64,000 nt of DNA from CADEFX01 sp046154585 (GCA_046154585.1 JBJXDX010000087.1:1-64000); one strand, 5' to 3'; counted from the stretch's first letter, positions 53,364 through 60,953 are shown. Notes: a model not told the origin generated them from the sequence alone. Made by a program: numbers and translations.

Positions 53364-53475
53364 ACCAGCCGTGCTGCTGCAAGCTTTTTCGGGCCGGAAG
53401 CCGTTGCGCGCTGACGCTGCGTACAAGTCGACTGCCGCAAGTGTCCAGCGCCGAATTTCACGACACCGTGAGGTC

Positions 53476-53501
53476 GTAACCGGTCGCCCCAATCTCGCGA
53501 A
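53476..53501 (+). promoter_or_regulatory. ECF (SigF-type) promoter upstream of a micro-peptide gene
   Basis: GTAACC (53476-53481), 16 bases, CGAA (53498-53501). It is the third exact match to the motif and lies 69 bases before the 46-codon peptide gene. Confidence 0.75.
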
Positions 53502-53570
53502 CTCCCAGATAGTGGTGGTCGCAACCGACGATCGCCCGACATCGGAAACCCAACAACGCGAGTGATCAAC

Positions 53571-53711
53571 ATGGAAACGGTTTTGAATTGTGGTCCGCAT
53601 GGCTGGGCGATGATCGCCAGCGCGGCCTTCGCCTACGGGTTGCTGGCCTTGGCCGGCGCTGCACTGATCAAGTACATCTTCTTTGCAAAGCCCGCCGCGA
53701 CGCCTGTCTGA
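53571..53711 (+). CDS. One-helix micro-peptide (46 aa), AALIKY type
   Basis: The peptide METVLNCGPHGWAMIASAAF... has one membrane helix followed by AALIKYIFFAKP. The C-terminal AALIKY motif recurs in the 67-residue peptide at 54180-54383 and, altered, in the broken peptide after cusA. It is first in line behind an ECF promoter and is followed by a hairpin. Possible roles are a small subunit of a membrane metal transporter or a stress peptide. Both are inferred. Confidence 0.65.
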   Translation: METVLNCGPHGWAMIASAAFAYGLLALAGAALIKYIFFAKPAATPV

Positions 53712-53717
53712 CGAGCC

Positions 53718-53746
53718 CCTGGCCTTCCGATCACCGGAAGGTCAGG
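53718..53746 (+). terminator. Hairpin after the 46-residue peptide gene
   Basis: CCTGGCCTTCCG pairs with CGGAAGGTCAGG around a 5-base loop, 6 bases after the stop. It has no strong T-run, so it may be an attenuator or RNA-stabilising stem. Confidence 0.5.
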
Positions 53747-53780
53747 CACCTCCCTCCCTGCCCATCTGGAGCGAATAGCG

Positions 53781-54071
53781 ATGACAACCACTCATGAGTC
53801 CACCACCATTGCCGTCAACAACCCTGATCGCGTCCGCCGCCACACCGCCCGCCGGTTCCTCGGTCGGCACGGCCTGCTGATTGCGGGCGTCCTGACGGTA
53901 GCCGTCGCAGCCGTCGCGGTGAGTCAGAATTGGATCGCGACAGCCAATCTGCTGCCGCTCCTCTTCACGCTGCCGTGCGTCCTGATGATGCTCAGGTGCA
54001 TGAGTCACGGCCAGCGGACAGAGAATGTGCCGAGCCCCGCCCCCTCGGAGATACCGCCCGCGCGTGATTAG
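53781..54071 (+). CDS. Small membrane protein, DUF2933-like
   Basis: The 96-residue protein has a charged N-terminus and two membrane helices (LLIAGVLTVAVAAVAVSQNW, ANLLPLLFTLPCVLMMLRCM) followed by SHG. The end LPCVLMMLRCMSHG fits the DUF2933 pattern of small proteins near copper and heavy-metal genes. The family match is by eye. Confidence 0.6.
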   Translation: MTTTHESTTIAVNNPDRVRRHTARRFLGRHGLLIAGVLTVAVAAVAVSQNWIATANLLPLLFTLPCVLMMLRCMSHGQRTENVPSPAPSEIPPARD

Positions 54072-54179
54072 GCGTAGCGATCTGGACTGGTTACGCGCGG
54101 GCCGCAGCCGATTGCCACATTACCCGCACTCCGAGGGTCGGCCGCGAAACACTTTATCGGCAGCGGGAGGATTTGAAAG

Positions 54180-54383
54180 ATGATGAACCTATGGAGGATC
54201 GTTCTATTCGGCGGGCTAGTTCAGACTTTGCCTGGTGTCGAGCGCGCTCTGGCTCAAGCTGGCCAAAGCCCGGTTCCCGTGGAATGGCAGATGTCGTGGC
54301 CGATGGTGGCCGGCTGTGCCCTCATCGTTATCGTGCTGCTGCTCGCCGCCGCAGCGCTCATCAAGTATCTGGTGTTCAGGTGA
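54180..54383 (+). CDS. Small membrane peptide (67 aa), AALIKY type
   Basis: A hydrophobic leader (LWRIVLFGGLVQTLPGVERALA) is followed by VEWQMSWPMVAGCALIVIVL and AAAALIKYLVFR at the end. It shares the AALIKY ending with the 46-residue peptide upstream. GGGAGG lies before the ATG. The function is not known, but it co-occurs with copper genes. Confidence 0.65.
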   Translation: MMNLWRIVLFGGLVQTLPGVERALAQAGQSPVPVEWQMSWPMVAGCALIVIVLLLAAAALIKYLVFR

Positions 54384-54456
54384 ATGTCAGGTGCCTCCCC
54401 AAGGCACACTAAGCTGTGAGTTGACGAGAACACGATCGGGGCGTAGCGATTCAGGC

Positions 54457-54774
54457 ATGCGCATTTGCAGACTCATTCTTGTTGTGCTGCTCGCGGCGAG
54501 CTTAACATTGCCGCCGGTGTCGGCGGCAATAGCGGTGGCCTATGCGGCCAAGACAGAAATGAGCATGTCCGCGGCGGGCGAGCGCTGCGCCTGCTGCGAC
54601 GCGGCGCAAAAGTGCGCCACCGACGCCTGCGTCATCAAATGCTTCAACCTGACTGCCGTTTCAGTTGACGGCCCGCCCCTTCTGCGGCCCTCGCATCAGG
54701 TTGTTGTCGATATGGGCATGGCGACCTTGTCGCCGTTCTCCCTCCGACCAGATCCACCTCCCCCTAGGTTCTAG
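54457..54774 (+). CDS. Cys-rich exported protein, copy 2
   Basis: The 105-residue protein has a signal peptide (RLILVVLLAASLTLPPVSAA) and the cluster GERCACCDAAQKCATDACVI, KCFNLT. It parallels the protein at 50588-50935 in cysteine spacing and in the following hydrophobic strand. It ends in a proline-rich tail (RPDPPPPRF). Metal binding in the periplasm is likely but unproven. Confidence 0.7.
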   Translation: MRICRLILVVLLAASLTLPPVSAAIAVAYAAKTEMSMSAAGERCACCDAAQKCATDACVIKCFNLTAVSVDGPPLLRPSHQVVVDMGMATLSPFSLRPDPPPPRF

Positions 54775-54914
54775 TCTCGGCTTACGCGCGGATTGTGCCG
54801 ACCTCGCTTGCAGGCGGCGCGGTGCTTGCGCGTCCCCATCGCACCGCAAACGCATCATGCGCGAAAAGCGCGAGGTGCTTGCGCCGAGACAATGAGAACA
54901 ATGGAGTAGGTAAG

Positions 54915-55130
54915 ATGAAATACCTTGTTATGGGAGCACTGCTTGCATTGAGCATCCCCATCAGTATCGGGGTAGCCAACGCGGGCCTGTTTGAGGACCT
55001 AAGGAACAGCGCCCCGCGGTCTAGTGTCGTGCTCGAGGAGCCCGACGCTGTAATTCAGCACCACAACGCCAACCACAGTTTGGGGCCTTGTGGGCTCCTT
55101 CCTTGTCCGCCAAAGGACACCGGTAGGTAG
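54915..55130 (+). CDS. Small exported protein (71 aa)
   Basis: Signal peptide MKYLVMGALLALSIPISIGV, then a short mature chain with HHNANH and two cysteines (GPCGLLPCPP). GGAGTAGG precedes the ATG. It sits directly before the multicopper oxidase gene on the same strand and may be its operon partner. The histidines and cysteines suggest metal contact. Family unknown. Confidence 0.65.
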   Translation: MKYLVMGALLALSIPISIGVANAGLFEDLRNSAPRSSVVLEEPDAVIQHHNANHSLGPCGLLPCPPKDTGR

Positions 55131-55193
55131 CAACTCTCTCCCGGCAGGCTGGCGGTTCTCGCCGCCGGTCTGCCCCTCCAACGAGGTGACGAC

Positions 55194-56615
55194 ATGTCTC
55201 GATCGGAGACTGCGGATCTCACGCGCCGCTCGCTCTTGTCGGGTGCTACGGGTCTCGCGTGCGCCGTTTTGTTGCCGCGGCCAGCTCTGGCCAATCCAGA
55301 TTTCAAGCTGATTCCAAAGTCGACCAAAATCCGGCTTGTTGGCGAGCCGCATCCTGACACGGCCGTCTGGGCGTACAACGACTTGGTCCCTGGTCCGCCG
55401 ATACGCATGCGGCAGGGAGACCGATTGAAGATCGCGGTCCAGAATCAACTGGCAGAAGAAACCACCGTGCATTTCCATGGCATCCGTCTGCCCAATGCCA
55501 TGGACGGGGTTCCGCATTTGACGCAGACGCCGATCGCGCCGGGCACTGAGTTCGTCTACGAGTTCGATCTGCCTGACGCTGGCACCTACTGGTATCACCC
55601 GCATCAGAACAGCGCGGAGCAGGTGGGGCGCGGGCTGTGCGGAGCGTTGATTGTCGAGGAGCGAGACCCGATCCGCGTCGACCGCGACATCGCCTGGTTG
55701 CTGCAGGACTGGCGCATGCGTCCCGATGCACAAATCAGTGACGACTTCCGCAACATGCACGACATGGCGCACAATGGCCGCGTCGGCAACACGGTGACCA
55801 TCAACGGCCGAGTCCGCGATACCTTCGCGGTCCGCAGCGGCGAGCGTATCCGCCTTCGGCTCATCAACGGTGCCAATGCCCGCATCTTCGGCCTCAGCTT
55901 CGCCGGTCATCGGCCACGCGTGATCGCGCTCGATGGCCAGCCGGTGGAGCCGCACGAGCCATCCGACGGACGCATCATCCTGGCTCCGGCGATGCGCGTC
56001 GATCTCATCCTGGACATGGTGGCTAAGCCCGGTGCGCGCTTCCAGGTCGTCGACGATTTCTATCGCGGGCTCGACTACCGCCTCACCGAACTCGCCTACG
56101 CAGACGCACCGTACCGCGACAGCGTCATCGACACGCCGATCGCGTTGGCGGCCAACACCATGCCCGAGCCCGACGTTAACGGCGCGCAACGCCATGAGAT
56201 CACGTTCAATGGCGGCATGATGGGTCAGATGATGACGCGCGATCGCAGCATGGGTGGCATGAGCATGCGCGACATGATGCATAGCGGCAAGATCTGGTTC
56301 ATCAACGGCGTGGCAACGCTCGGACACGTGATGAATCCAATGCTCACCCTCAGCCGCGGCCGCTCCTATGTGTTGGCCATGGTCAACGAGACGGCCTGGT
56401 GGCATCCCATGCATCTGCACGGTCATGCCTTCCGGGTGATCAGCCGCAACGGCACGCCCACGCGCTATCGCGAATGGCAGGATACTGTGCTGATGGCGCC
56501 GCGCGAAACGGTGGAAGTCGCCTTCGTTGCCGACAATCCGGGCGACTGGATGTTTCACTGCCATATCCTGGAACACCAGGAGAGCGGCATGGTGGGTGTG
56601 ATCCGAGTCACGTAA
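55194..56615 (+). CDS. Tat-exported multicopper oxidase (CopA/CueO-like)
   Basis: The 473-residue enzyme oxidises Cu(I) or phenolics in the periplasm. It has a Tat signal (LTRRSLLSG), the copper clusters TVHFHGIRLP, YWYHPHQNS, WWHPMHLHGHAFR and MFHCHILEHQESGM, and a Met-rich insert (GGMMGQMMTRDRSMGGMSM) near residue 345 that probably binds Cu(I). GAGGTGA lies before the ATG. It is followed closely by a DUF411 gene. Confidence 0.92.
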   Translation: MSRSETADLTRRSLLSGATGLACAVLLPRPALANPDFKLIPKSTKIRLVGEPHPDTAVWAYNDLVPGPPIRMRQGDRLKIAVQNQLAEETTVHFHGIRLPNAMDGVPHLTQTPIAPGTEFVYEFDLPDAGTYWYHPHQNSAEQVGRGLCGALIVEERDPIRVDRDIAWLLQDWRMRPDAQISDDFRNMHDMAHNGRVGNTVTINGRVRDTFAVRSGERIRLRLINGANARIFGLSFAGHRPRVIALDGQPVEPHEPSDGRIILAPAMRVDLILDMVAKPGARFQVVDDFYRGLDYRLTELAYADAPYRDSVIDTPIALAANTMPEPDVNGAQRHEITFNGGMMGQMMTRDRSMGGMSMRDMMHSGKIWFINGVATLGHVMNPMLTLSRGRSYVLAMVNETAWWHPMHLHGHAFRVISRNGTPTRYREWQDTVLMAPRETVEVAFVADNPGDWMFHCHILEHQESGMVGVIRVT

Positions 56616-56622
56616 GGGAGAA

Positions 56623-57060
56623 ATGGAAATGCTTCGACACGTTCTGCTTGTTCTCGCGGCAGCTTTTGCCATGTCGGTAGCCGTTCGCGCAGAACCACCG
56701 ACCGCCATCATGTACGTCAACCCACAATGCAGTTGCTGCCAAGGCCACGCCAACTATCTGCGTGCAAACGGGTTCAAGATTGCCGTCAAAGAGACCCACG
56801 ACATGTCCTTGATCAGGCGACAGCACGGTGTGCCTGAGAAGCTCGAGGGTTGCCATATCATGATCATCGATGGCTATGTCGTGGAAGGCCACGTTCCAGC
56901 CGCGTCAATTCAAAAGCTTCTGGCCGAACGCCCGAAGATCAAGGGTATCTCGCTGCCCGGCATGCCCGACGGCTCGCCCGGTATGACCGGGCGTAAAAAC
57001 GAGCCGTTCAAAATCTATGAGATCTCGGAGGGCGAGCCGAAGGTGTTTGCGATCGAATGA
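56623..57060 (+). CDS. DUF411 exported metal-binding protein
   Basis: The 145-residue protein has a signal peptide (VLLVLAAAFAMSVAVRA) and the DUF411 core YVNPQCSCCQGHANYLRANG, GVPEKLEGCHIMIIDGYVVEG and LPGMPDGSPGMTG. The CxCC and histidine residues fit copper binding. It is separated from the multicopper oxidase by 7 bases, so both belong to one operon. Confidence 0.85.
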   Translation: MEMLRHVLLVLAAAFAMSVAVRAEPPTAIMYVNPQCSCCQGHANYLRANGFKIAVKETHDMSLIRRQHGVPEKLEGCHIMIIDGYVVEGHVPAASIQKLLAERPKIKGISLPGMPDGSPGMTGRKNEPFKIYEISEGEPKVFAIE

Positions 57061-57072
57061 AAGGCAACCTCC

Positions 57073-58111
57073 ATGAAAGGAAGCCGCTTCAATGCTGACC
57101 GGAAATGGCTGATTGCGGCGCTGACACTCGCTTTGGTAGTGAGCGCCGCCGCATCCACGGCAAGAGGTTCGCATCTACCTGCGCGCTGCGATGGCGTTGA
57201 GATGCGGGTGGGCAACGAACTCCGGTGCATGAATCCAAAAGGACAGCTTTAGAGAATGCCCCGACTGCTCAGAGATGGTGGTGGTGCCGGCCGGCAGCTT
57301 CGTTATGGGTTCGCCTGAGAGCGAGCCGGAGCGCGAAACCTCCGAAGGTCCGCAGCACATGGTAAGGATCAGCGAACCCTTCGCGGTCGGAAGACTTGCC
57401 GTGACACGGGCTGAGTTTGCAGCCTTTGTCACGGATACGGGTCACAAGGAGGAAGGCGGTTGCCACGCTTCGACAGCATCGGGGTGGAAGCCAGAGCCTC
57501 ACCGGTCGTGGCGCTCGCCGGGGCTTGTGCAGAACGATGGGCACCCTGTGGTGTGCGTGAATTGGGAGGATGCCAAAGCCTTCATCGCGTGGCTTTCTAG
57601 GAAAACCGGAAAACCGTGCCGGCTGCTCTCCGAGGCGGAGCGCGAGTACGTAGCGCGCGCAGGAACGACGACATCCTATTGGTGGGACTCTACGATCTCA
57701 ACGTCAGAAGCCAACTACGATGGCGCTCGCACCTATGGGGGCGCCTCTGACGGTGGATGGCGCAGAACGACCGTTCCTGTACGCAGCTTCAGGGCAAACC
57801 CCTGGGGCCTTTACAATGTGCACGGCAATATCTGGGAATGGGTCGAGGACTGCTGGCACGACAGCTATCAAGGGGCCCCGGCCGATGGGCCTGCCTGGAT
57901 AAGTGGGGACTGCGTTCGTCGTGTCCTTCGAGGCGGATCTTGGGTTGACAAGCCGGGGCGCCTTCGCGCGGCGAGCCGCTTCCGCTACCGCCCGGACTAC
58001 CGCGACTTCGACGCCGGCTTCCGGCTGGCCAGGACCTTCATTCTTGAACTTGCCTCTCTACCTCGCGAGGTTAGCGGGCATAGACCCTTGGTCGGCACAA
58101 TCGATCAATAG
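57073..58111 (+). CDS. Exported SUMF1/PvdO-type protein split by a +1 shift
   Basis: A 59-codon frame (MKGSRFNADRKWLIAAL..., membrane signal, then ARCDGVEMRVGNELRCMNPK) ends at TAG 57250. One base forward the reading continues FRECPDCSEMVVVPAGSFVM and the full sulfatase-modifying-factor domain (VCVNWEDAKAFIAWL, NVHGNIWEWVEDCWHDSY, LRGGSWVDKPGRLRAA, DAGFRLART). The joined protein is about 344 residues. The two active-site cysteines of true formylglycine-generating enzymes are missing after RGGSW, so it is probably not an FGE. Loss of the leader would leave it cytosolic. Confidence 0.7.
57238..57252 (+). promoter_or_regulatory. Possible prfB-like +1 frameshift site (SD-like, CUU UAG)
   Basis: AAAGGA, then CAG, then CTT TAG. 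In prfB an SD-like element lies three bases before CUU UGA and promotes a +1 slip from CUU to UUU. Here the slip would lead from CTT into TTT AGA GAA, exactly the frame of the enzyme domain. Confidence 0.45.
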
Positions 58112-58436
58112 GTGTCACGGGATCGGTAGGCCGATTGCAGAATGTGCCCGCAGGGTTATCTCGGCTGTCCGGTATCTGCTCTAGCAGTGGGACAGCTGTC
58201 GGCCGGCAAATGTTGCTTCGCCCTTTGCACGGGTCTCCATGATAGGCGTTGAAAAGACCGCCGGTTGCAAACCTTGTAACTGAAGATAACAAGCCTCGTT
58301 TCGGTTACCTCGCGTTACCAGGCTTCATTCGACCTGCCGCCTGCCGCAACCTAACTCTTTTCATACCGGACCGGTGAGGTGGGAGCGCAGGCAATGGCCA
58401 CCCGCTGGGCCCCAACAACCGACAAGGAGCTTAGCC
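58112..58436. other. Intergenic region with two CopR-type operator candidates
   Basis: No gene seen in about 325 bases. It contains GTTAC-N5-GTTAC at 58304-58318 (rightward) and, back to back, GTTAT-N5-GTTAC at 58290-58276 (leftward). Both have the 10-base period of OmpR-family binding sites. Confidence 0.5.
58304..58318 (+). promoter_or_regulatory. Direct repeat GTTAC-N5-GTTAC, candidate response-regulator box
   Basis: Two GTTAC half-sites 10 bases apart, 119 bases before the 42-residue peptide gene. Identical in form to the boxes before the CusF-like gene and before the two-component operon. Confidence 0.65.
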
Positions 58437-58565
58437 ATGAAAAAGTTCATGATCGCCGCCGTCCTGGTCTCGAGTCTGATTGGTCTCGCCTCGGCGGTCC
58501 AGGCCAAGCACACCGATTGGGTCAAGACCCTCTGGGAAGAGCAGGGTCGGAACAGCGGAGGCTGA
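58437..58565 (+). CDS. Small exported peptide (42 aa), DW-K family, copy 1
   Basis: MKKFMIAAVLVSSLIGLASA is a signal peptide, leaving VQAKHTDWVKTLWEEQGRNS plus two glycines. AAGGAG lies 7 bases before the ATG. The mature end parallels DWAKCVWQDINRNRGS of the minus-strand peptide at 59836-59997, but this copy lacks its cysteines. A hairpin follows. Unknown function, in copper context. Confidence 0.7.
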   Translation: MKKFMIAAVLVSSLIGLASAVQAKHTDWVKTLWEEQGRNSGG

Positions 58566-58587
58566 CCCGCGTAGAGGCTGCGCTTCT

Positions 58588-58611
58588 GTCCAGGGCTGCG
58601 CGGCCCTGGAC
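58588..58611 (+). terminator. Hairpin after the 42-residue peptide gene
   Basis: GTCCAGGGC pairs with GCCCTGGAC around a 6-base loop, 22 bases after the stop codon. No clear T-run follows. Confidence 0.5.
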
Positions 58612-58636
58612 AAGCGGCCATGATCTGGCTCCTTCA

Positions 58637-58720
58637 GCACTAGTCTCGGGTCTGATTGGCCTCGCCTCGGCGGGTCCTCCGGAGTGCCCGTCAAGCAAGG
58701 ACTGAGCAAAGTGCGCGTAA
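58637..58720 (+). pseudogene. Degenerate third copy of the small exported peptide
   Basis: The sequence repeats the leader of the 42-residue peptide (LVSGLIGLASA) and then reads PPECPSSKD, stop, AKC. The intact minus-strand relative reads ECPSSRDWAKC, so the TGA replaces the tryptophan codon. There is no start codon or ribosome binding site. It looks like a partial duplication in decay. Confidence 0.65.
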
Positions 58721-58935
58721 CGGCTGCACGGCCCTGTTCGCCATCTGTCAGGTCGTTGTCGCCCCAGCCCAATCGACCCCTATGAGGCAAGCAACGTCCT
58801 CATCGTATTCAATGAACCTACAATGCGTGCCGTGACATCGTAGCGGCAGCAGTGGCAGAGCGCGCAGCCTTGTCCCTGCACGCTTATGCGAGCGAGATGG
58901 CCGACGTCACCGGGCGGCGACCAGGCCACGTGCCA

Positions 58936-59240
58936 CTACTTTGCCTTCTCGAGCTTGGTGACAGTCAGCTGGCCATTCACTTTGTCGGGATGGAACTTGA
59001 TGCTGTCGCCGGCTTTCAGCTGCTTGAGCATGGTCGGGTCCTGCGCCTGGAACACCATAGTCATGGCGTCCAAGTTGAACTTCTTGATTGGGTCGTGCTT
59101 GATCGTGATCTTGCCAGCTGACTCGTCGACCTTGATCACTTCGCCGCTAGTCATGACGTCATCTGTCCGTGCTGAGAGGGCATGCCCACCGCGATGGCGA
59201 GCGCCACGCTCGCGGTCACCAAAAGCATCGTCTTGCGCAT
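58936..59240 (-). pseudogene. cusF: CusF-like copper-binding protein, leader and domain in different frames
   Basis: The minus strand has MRKTMLLVTASVALAIAVG with an AGGAG ribosome binding site in one frame, ending at TGA 59151. The CusF-like domain (MTSGEVIKVDESAGKITIKH, LDAMTMVFQAQDPTML) is in another frame. One more G in the GTGGGC run near 59182 would join them as ...AVG-HALSARTDDVMTSGEV. As written, the periplasmic chaperone cannot be exported. This may be a real loss or a homopolymer sequencing error. Confidence 0.75.
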
Positions 59241-59349
59241 TCCTCTTGCTCCTTTCTTGCATTGGCAGCAGCGCCGAACGTTGCTTCCTGCCGCGCTGCT
59301 TTGAGGTCGCGACGCTATCCTGTGTTCCTGCTACGTGCCGCTGAAAATA

Positions 59350-59364
59350 GTAACGCGCGGTAAC
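59350..59364 (-). promoter_or_regulatory. Direct repeat GTTAC-N5-GTTAC upstream of the CusF-like gene
   Basis: Leftward GTTACCGCGCGTTAC, half-sites 10 bases apart, about 110 bases before the CusF-like start. Same form as the box before the two-component operon. Confidence 0.65.
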
Positions 59365-59785
59365 AGCCATCGCCTGACGAAGGGTTGCATTGTGAAGGCC
59401 GCAGACAGCACGAACGCGTCCGTCTGCGGACAGGTCCCTAAACCGTCGATGAACGACTCCGTTGGTCGCGGTTCAGCTTTTCGTCGACAAGATGCGCAGG
59501 AAACAGGAACGCTGGTTGCGGCGTTCTTCAGGACCGGCCTCCAAGCAAGGAGACGTAGCATGCTCGCATAGAGACTTCCACGAAGAGCAACCGGGCACGC
59601 GCCACGACCATGGCTGGCGCCGCAATTAGCGCCCTACGCCGCGCTAGTCCTGCCGAACCTTAGTCAACAAGCGTGGACTAGGTGGGGTAAGAAAGCCAGC
59701 AAAGACCGTGATGGCTGCGCCGATAGTACCTAGTCACGTAAAGGCAAGCCCGAGATTTCTCGAGCATCAGATCCCGCGCGACAAA
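59365..59785. other. Intergenic region, no gene recognised
   Basis: About 420 bases with only short, motif-free ORFs on both strands. It lies between the CusF-like promoter region and the terminator of the minus-strand peptide gene. Confidence 0.4.
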
Positions 59786-59811
59786 GGTCCGGGCCCTGGA
59801 GGGCCCGGACC
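59786..59811 (-). terminator. Strong terminator of the minus-strand peptide gene
   Basis: A perfect 12-bp stem GGTCCGGGCCCT/AGGGCCCGGACC with a 2-base centre, 24 bases after the stop of the minus-strand gene and followed on that strand by TTTGTC. Confidence 0.75.
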
Positions 59812-59835
59812 TGTTGGGTGCATGCAGCGGCGCCA

Positions 59836-59997
59836 TCAGCTGCCGCGGTTGCGGTTTATGTCTTGCCAGACACACTTCGCCCAGTCCCTACTCGACGGGC
59901 ATTCCACCGACGCTTGCGTCGGTCGATGCGCGTTGGCGGCAGAGGCGAAACCGACAAAACCCGCCACGACAGTAGCTACGATCATCAGCGTCTTCAT
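59836..59997 (-). CDS. Small exported peptide (53 aa), ECPSSRDWAKC type
   Basis: MKTLMIVATVVAGFVGFASA is a signal peptide, and the mature part contains ECPSSRDWAKCVWQDINRN with two cysteines. It is related to the 42-residue peptide and to a decayed copy downstream of that gene. GGAGAAATGC lies at the start and a strong terminator follows. It is just upstream of, and divergent from, the two-component operon. Confidence 0.7.
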   Translation of the reverse strand: MKTLMIVATVVAGFVGFASAANAHRPTQASVECPSSRDWAKCVWQDINRNRGS

Positions 59998-60142
59998 GCA
60001 TTTCTCCTTCAGGCCATGTGGCGCAGCCGTCTTGGTTCGAATTTCTGTTTCGGTGGTGCTGCGCCATCGCCAATGACTCTAAGCAGGGTCCGTTTCGCAG
60101 GCCATCAACGCTCGGCAACCGGACGTAACCAAACCCGGGAGC

Positions 60143-60157
60143 GTTACGCCCCGTTAC
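60143..60157 (+). promoter_or_regulatory. Direct repeat GTTAC-N5-GTTAC upstream of the two-component operon
   Basis: GTTACGCCCCGTTAC, half-sites 10 bases apart, 70 bases before the response regulator start, in the region shared with the divergent peptide gene. Fits autoregulation by an OmpR-family regulator. Confidence 0.7.
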
Positions 60158-60227
60158 AAAATCACTGTCCATCACGCCACGGCGGCACGTATCATGTCAT
60201 CGTGAGCCTGGGGGAATCGCGATCCGT

Positions 60228-60953
60228 ATGAGCACGTCCGCGCATATCCTAGTAGTCGACGATGATCGCGAAATCCGCGATCTCCTCTCGCGCTTCCTGC
60301 GCAAGAACGGCTATCGCGTCGATGTCGGCGCCGACGGAAGTGACATGAAACGCATTCTGGAGGGGGCTCGCATCGACTTGATCGTCCTCGACCGGGTTCT
60401 GCCCGGCAAGGACGGTCTCACGTTGTGCCGCGAGTTGCGCACATCGAGCCGTGTGCCGGTCATTCTGCTCACCCTGCTCGGCGCCGATACCGATCGCATC
60501 GTCGGGCTTGAGGTTGGAGCCGATGACTATCTGGCCAAACCGTTCAACCCGCACGAGCTTCTCGCGCGCATTAAGGCTGTTCTGCGCAGAACTGCCGACT
60601 TGCCTTTCCAGAATAGCGTGCAGAAGGCGTCGGTCTTGCAATTTTCCGGATGGACGTTGGATCGGAGCCGCCGGCGGCTTCAGTCGCCGGCTGGCGCAAT
60701 AGTCAGCCTCACGGACGGCGAGTTCGATCTCCTGGTAGCCCTCGCTGAGCATCCGCAGGTGGTGTTGACGCGTGATCAGCTCCTTGATCTCGCGCGCGGG
60801 CGCAGCGCCGCTGCTTTCGACCGCAGCATCGATATGCAGGTAACCCGTCTCAGACGGAGGATCGAAGTCGATCCCGAGGAACCCGAGCTCATCAAGACGG
60901 TGCGAAACAAGGGGTACATGTTCACCCCGGAGGTTGCGGGTGAAGCAGAATGA
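60228..60953 (+). CDS. OmpR/PhoB-family response regulator, CopR/CusR-like by context
   Basis: The 241-residue protein has a receiver domain (ILVVDDDREIRDLL, phospho-acceptor in LIVLDRVLPGKDG, LAKPFNPHELLARI) and a winged-helix effector domain (LTDGEFDLLVALAEHP, RRIEVDPEEPELIKTVRNKG). It is coupled by an ATGA overlap to a sensor kinase. The surrounding copper genes and shared GTTAC repeats suggest copper sensing. The receiver resembles OmpR-branch regulators rather than the classical short-spaced CusR, so the name is kept open. Confidence 0.85.
   Translation: MSTSAHILVVDDDREIRDLLSRFLRKNGYRVDVGADGSDMKRILEGARIDLIVLDRVLPGKDGLTLCRELRTSSRVPVILLTLLGADTDRIVGLEVGADDYLAKPFNPHELLARIKAVLRRTADLPFQNSVQKASVLQFSGWTLDRSRRRLQSPAGAIVSLTDGEFDLLVALAEHPQVVLTRDQLLDLARGRSAAAFDRSIDMQVTRLRRRIEVDPEEPELIKTVRNKGYMFTPEVAGEAE

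Noticed and set aside
54742..54750. CTCCGACCA, matching the tRNA 3' end, as a possible attR
   Set aside because: Only nine bases match, inside a coding region (Cys-rich protein copy 2); too short for an attachment repeat of this type.
54999..56753. A 584-codon minus-strand ORF opposite the multicopper oxidase
   Set aside because: The plus strand has all copper-ligand motifs and a Tat signal; the minus ORF has none.
57275..58111. Calling the SUMF1-domain protein a formylglycine-generating enzyme
   Set aside because: The cysteine pair expected near the RGGSW segment is absent, so only the fold is supported.
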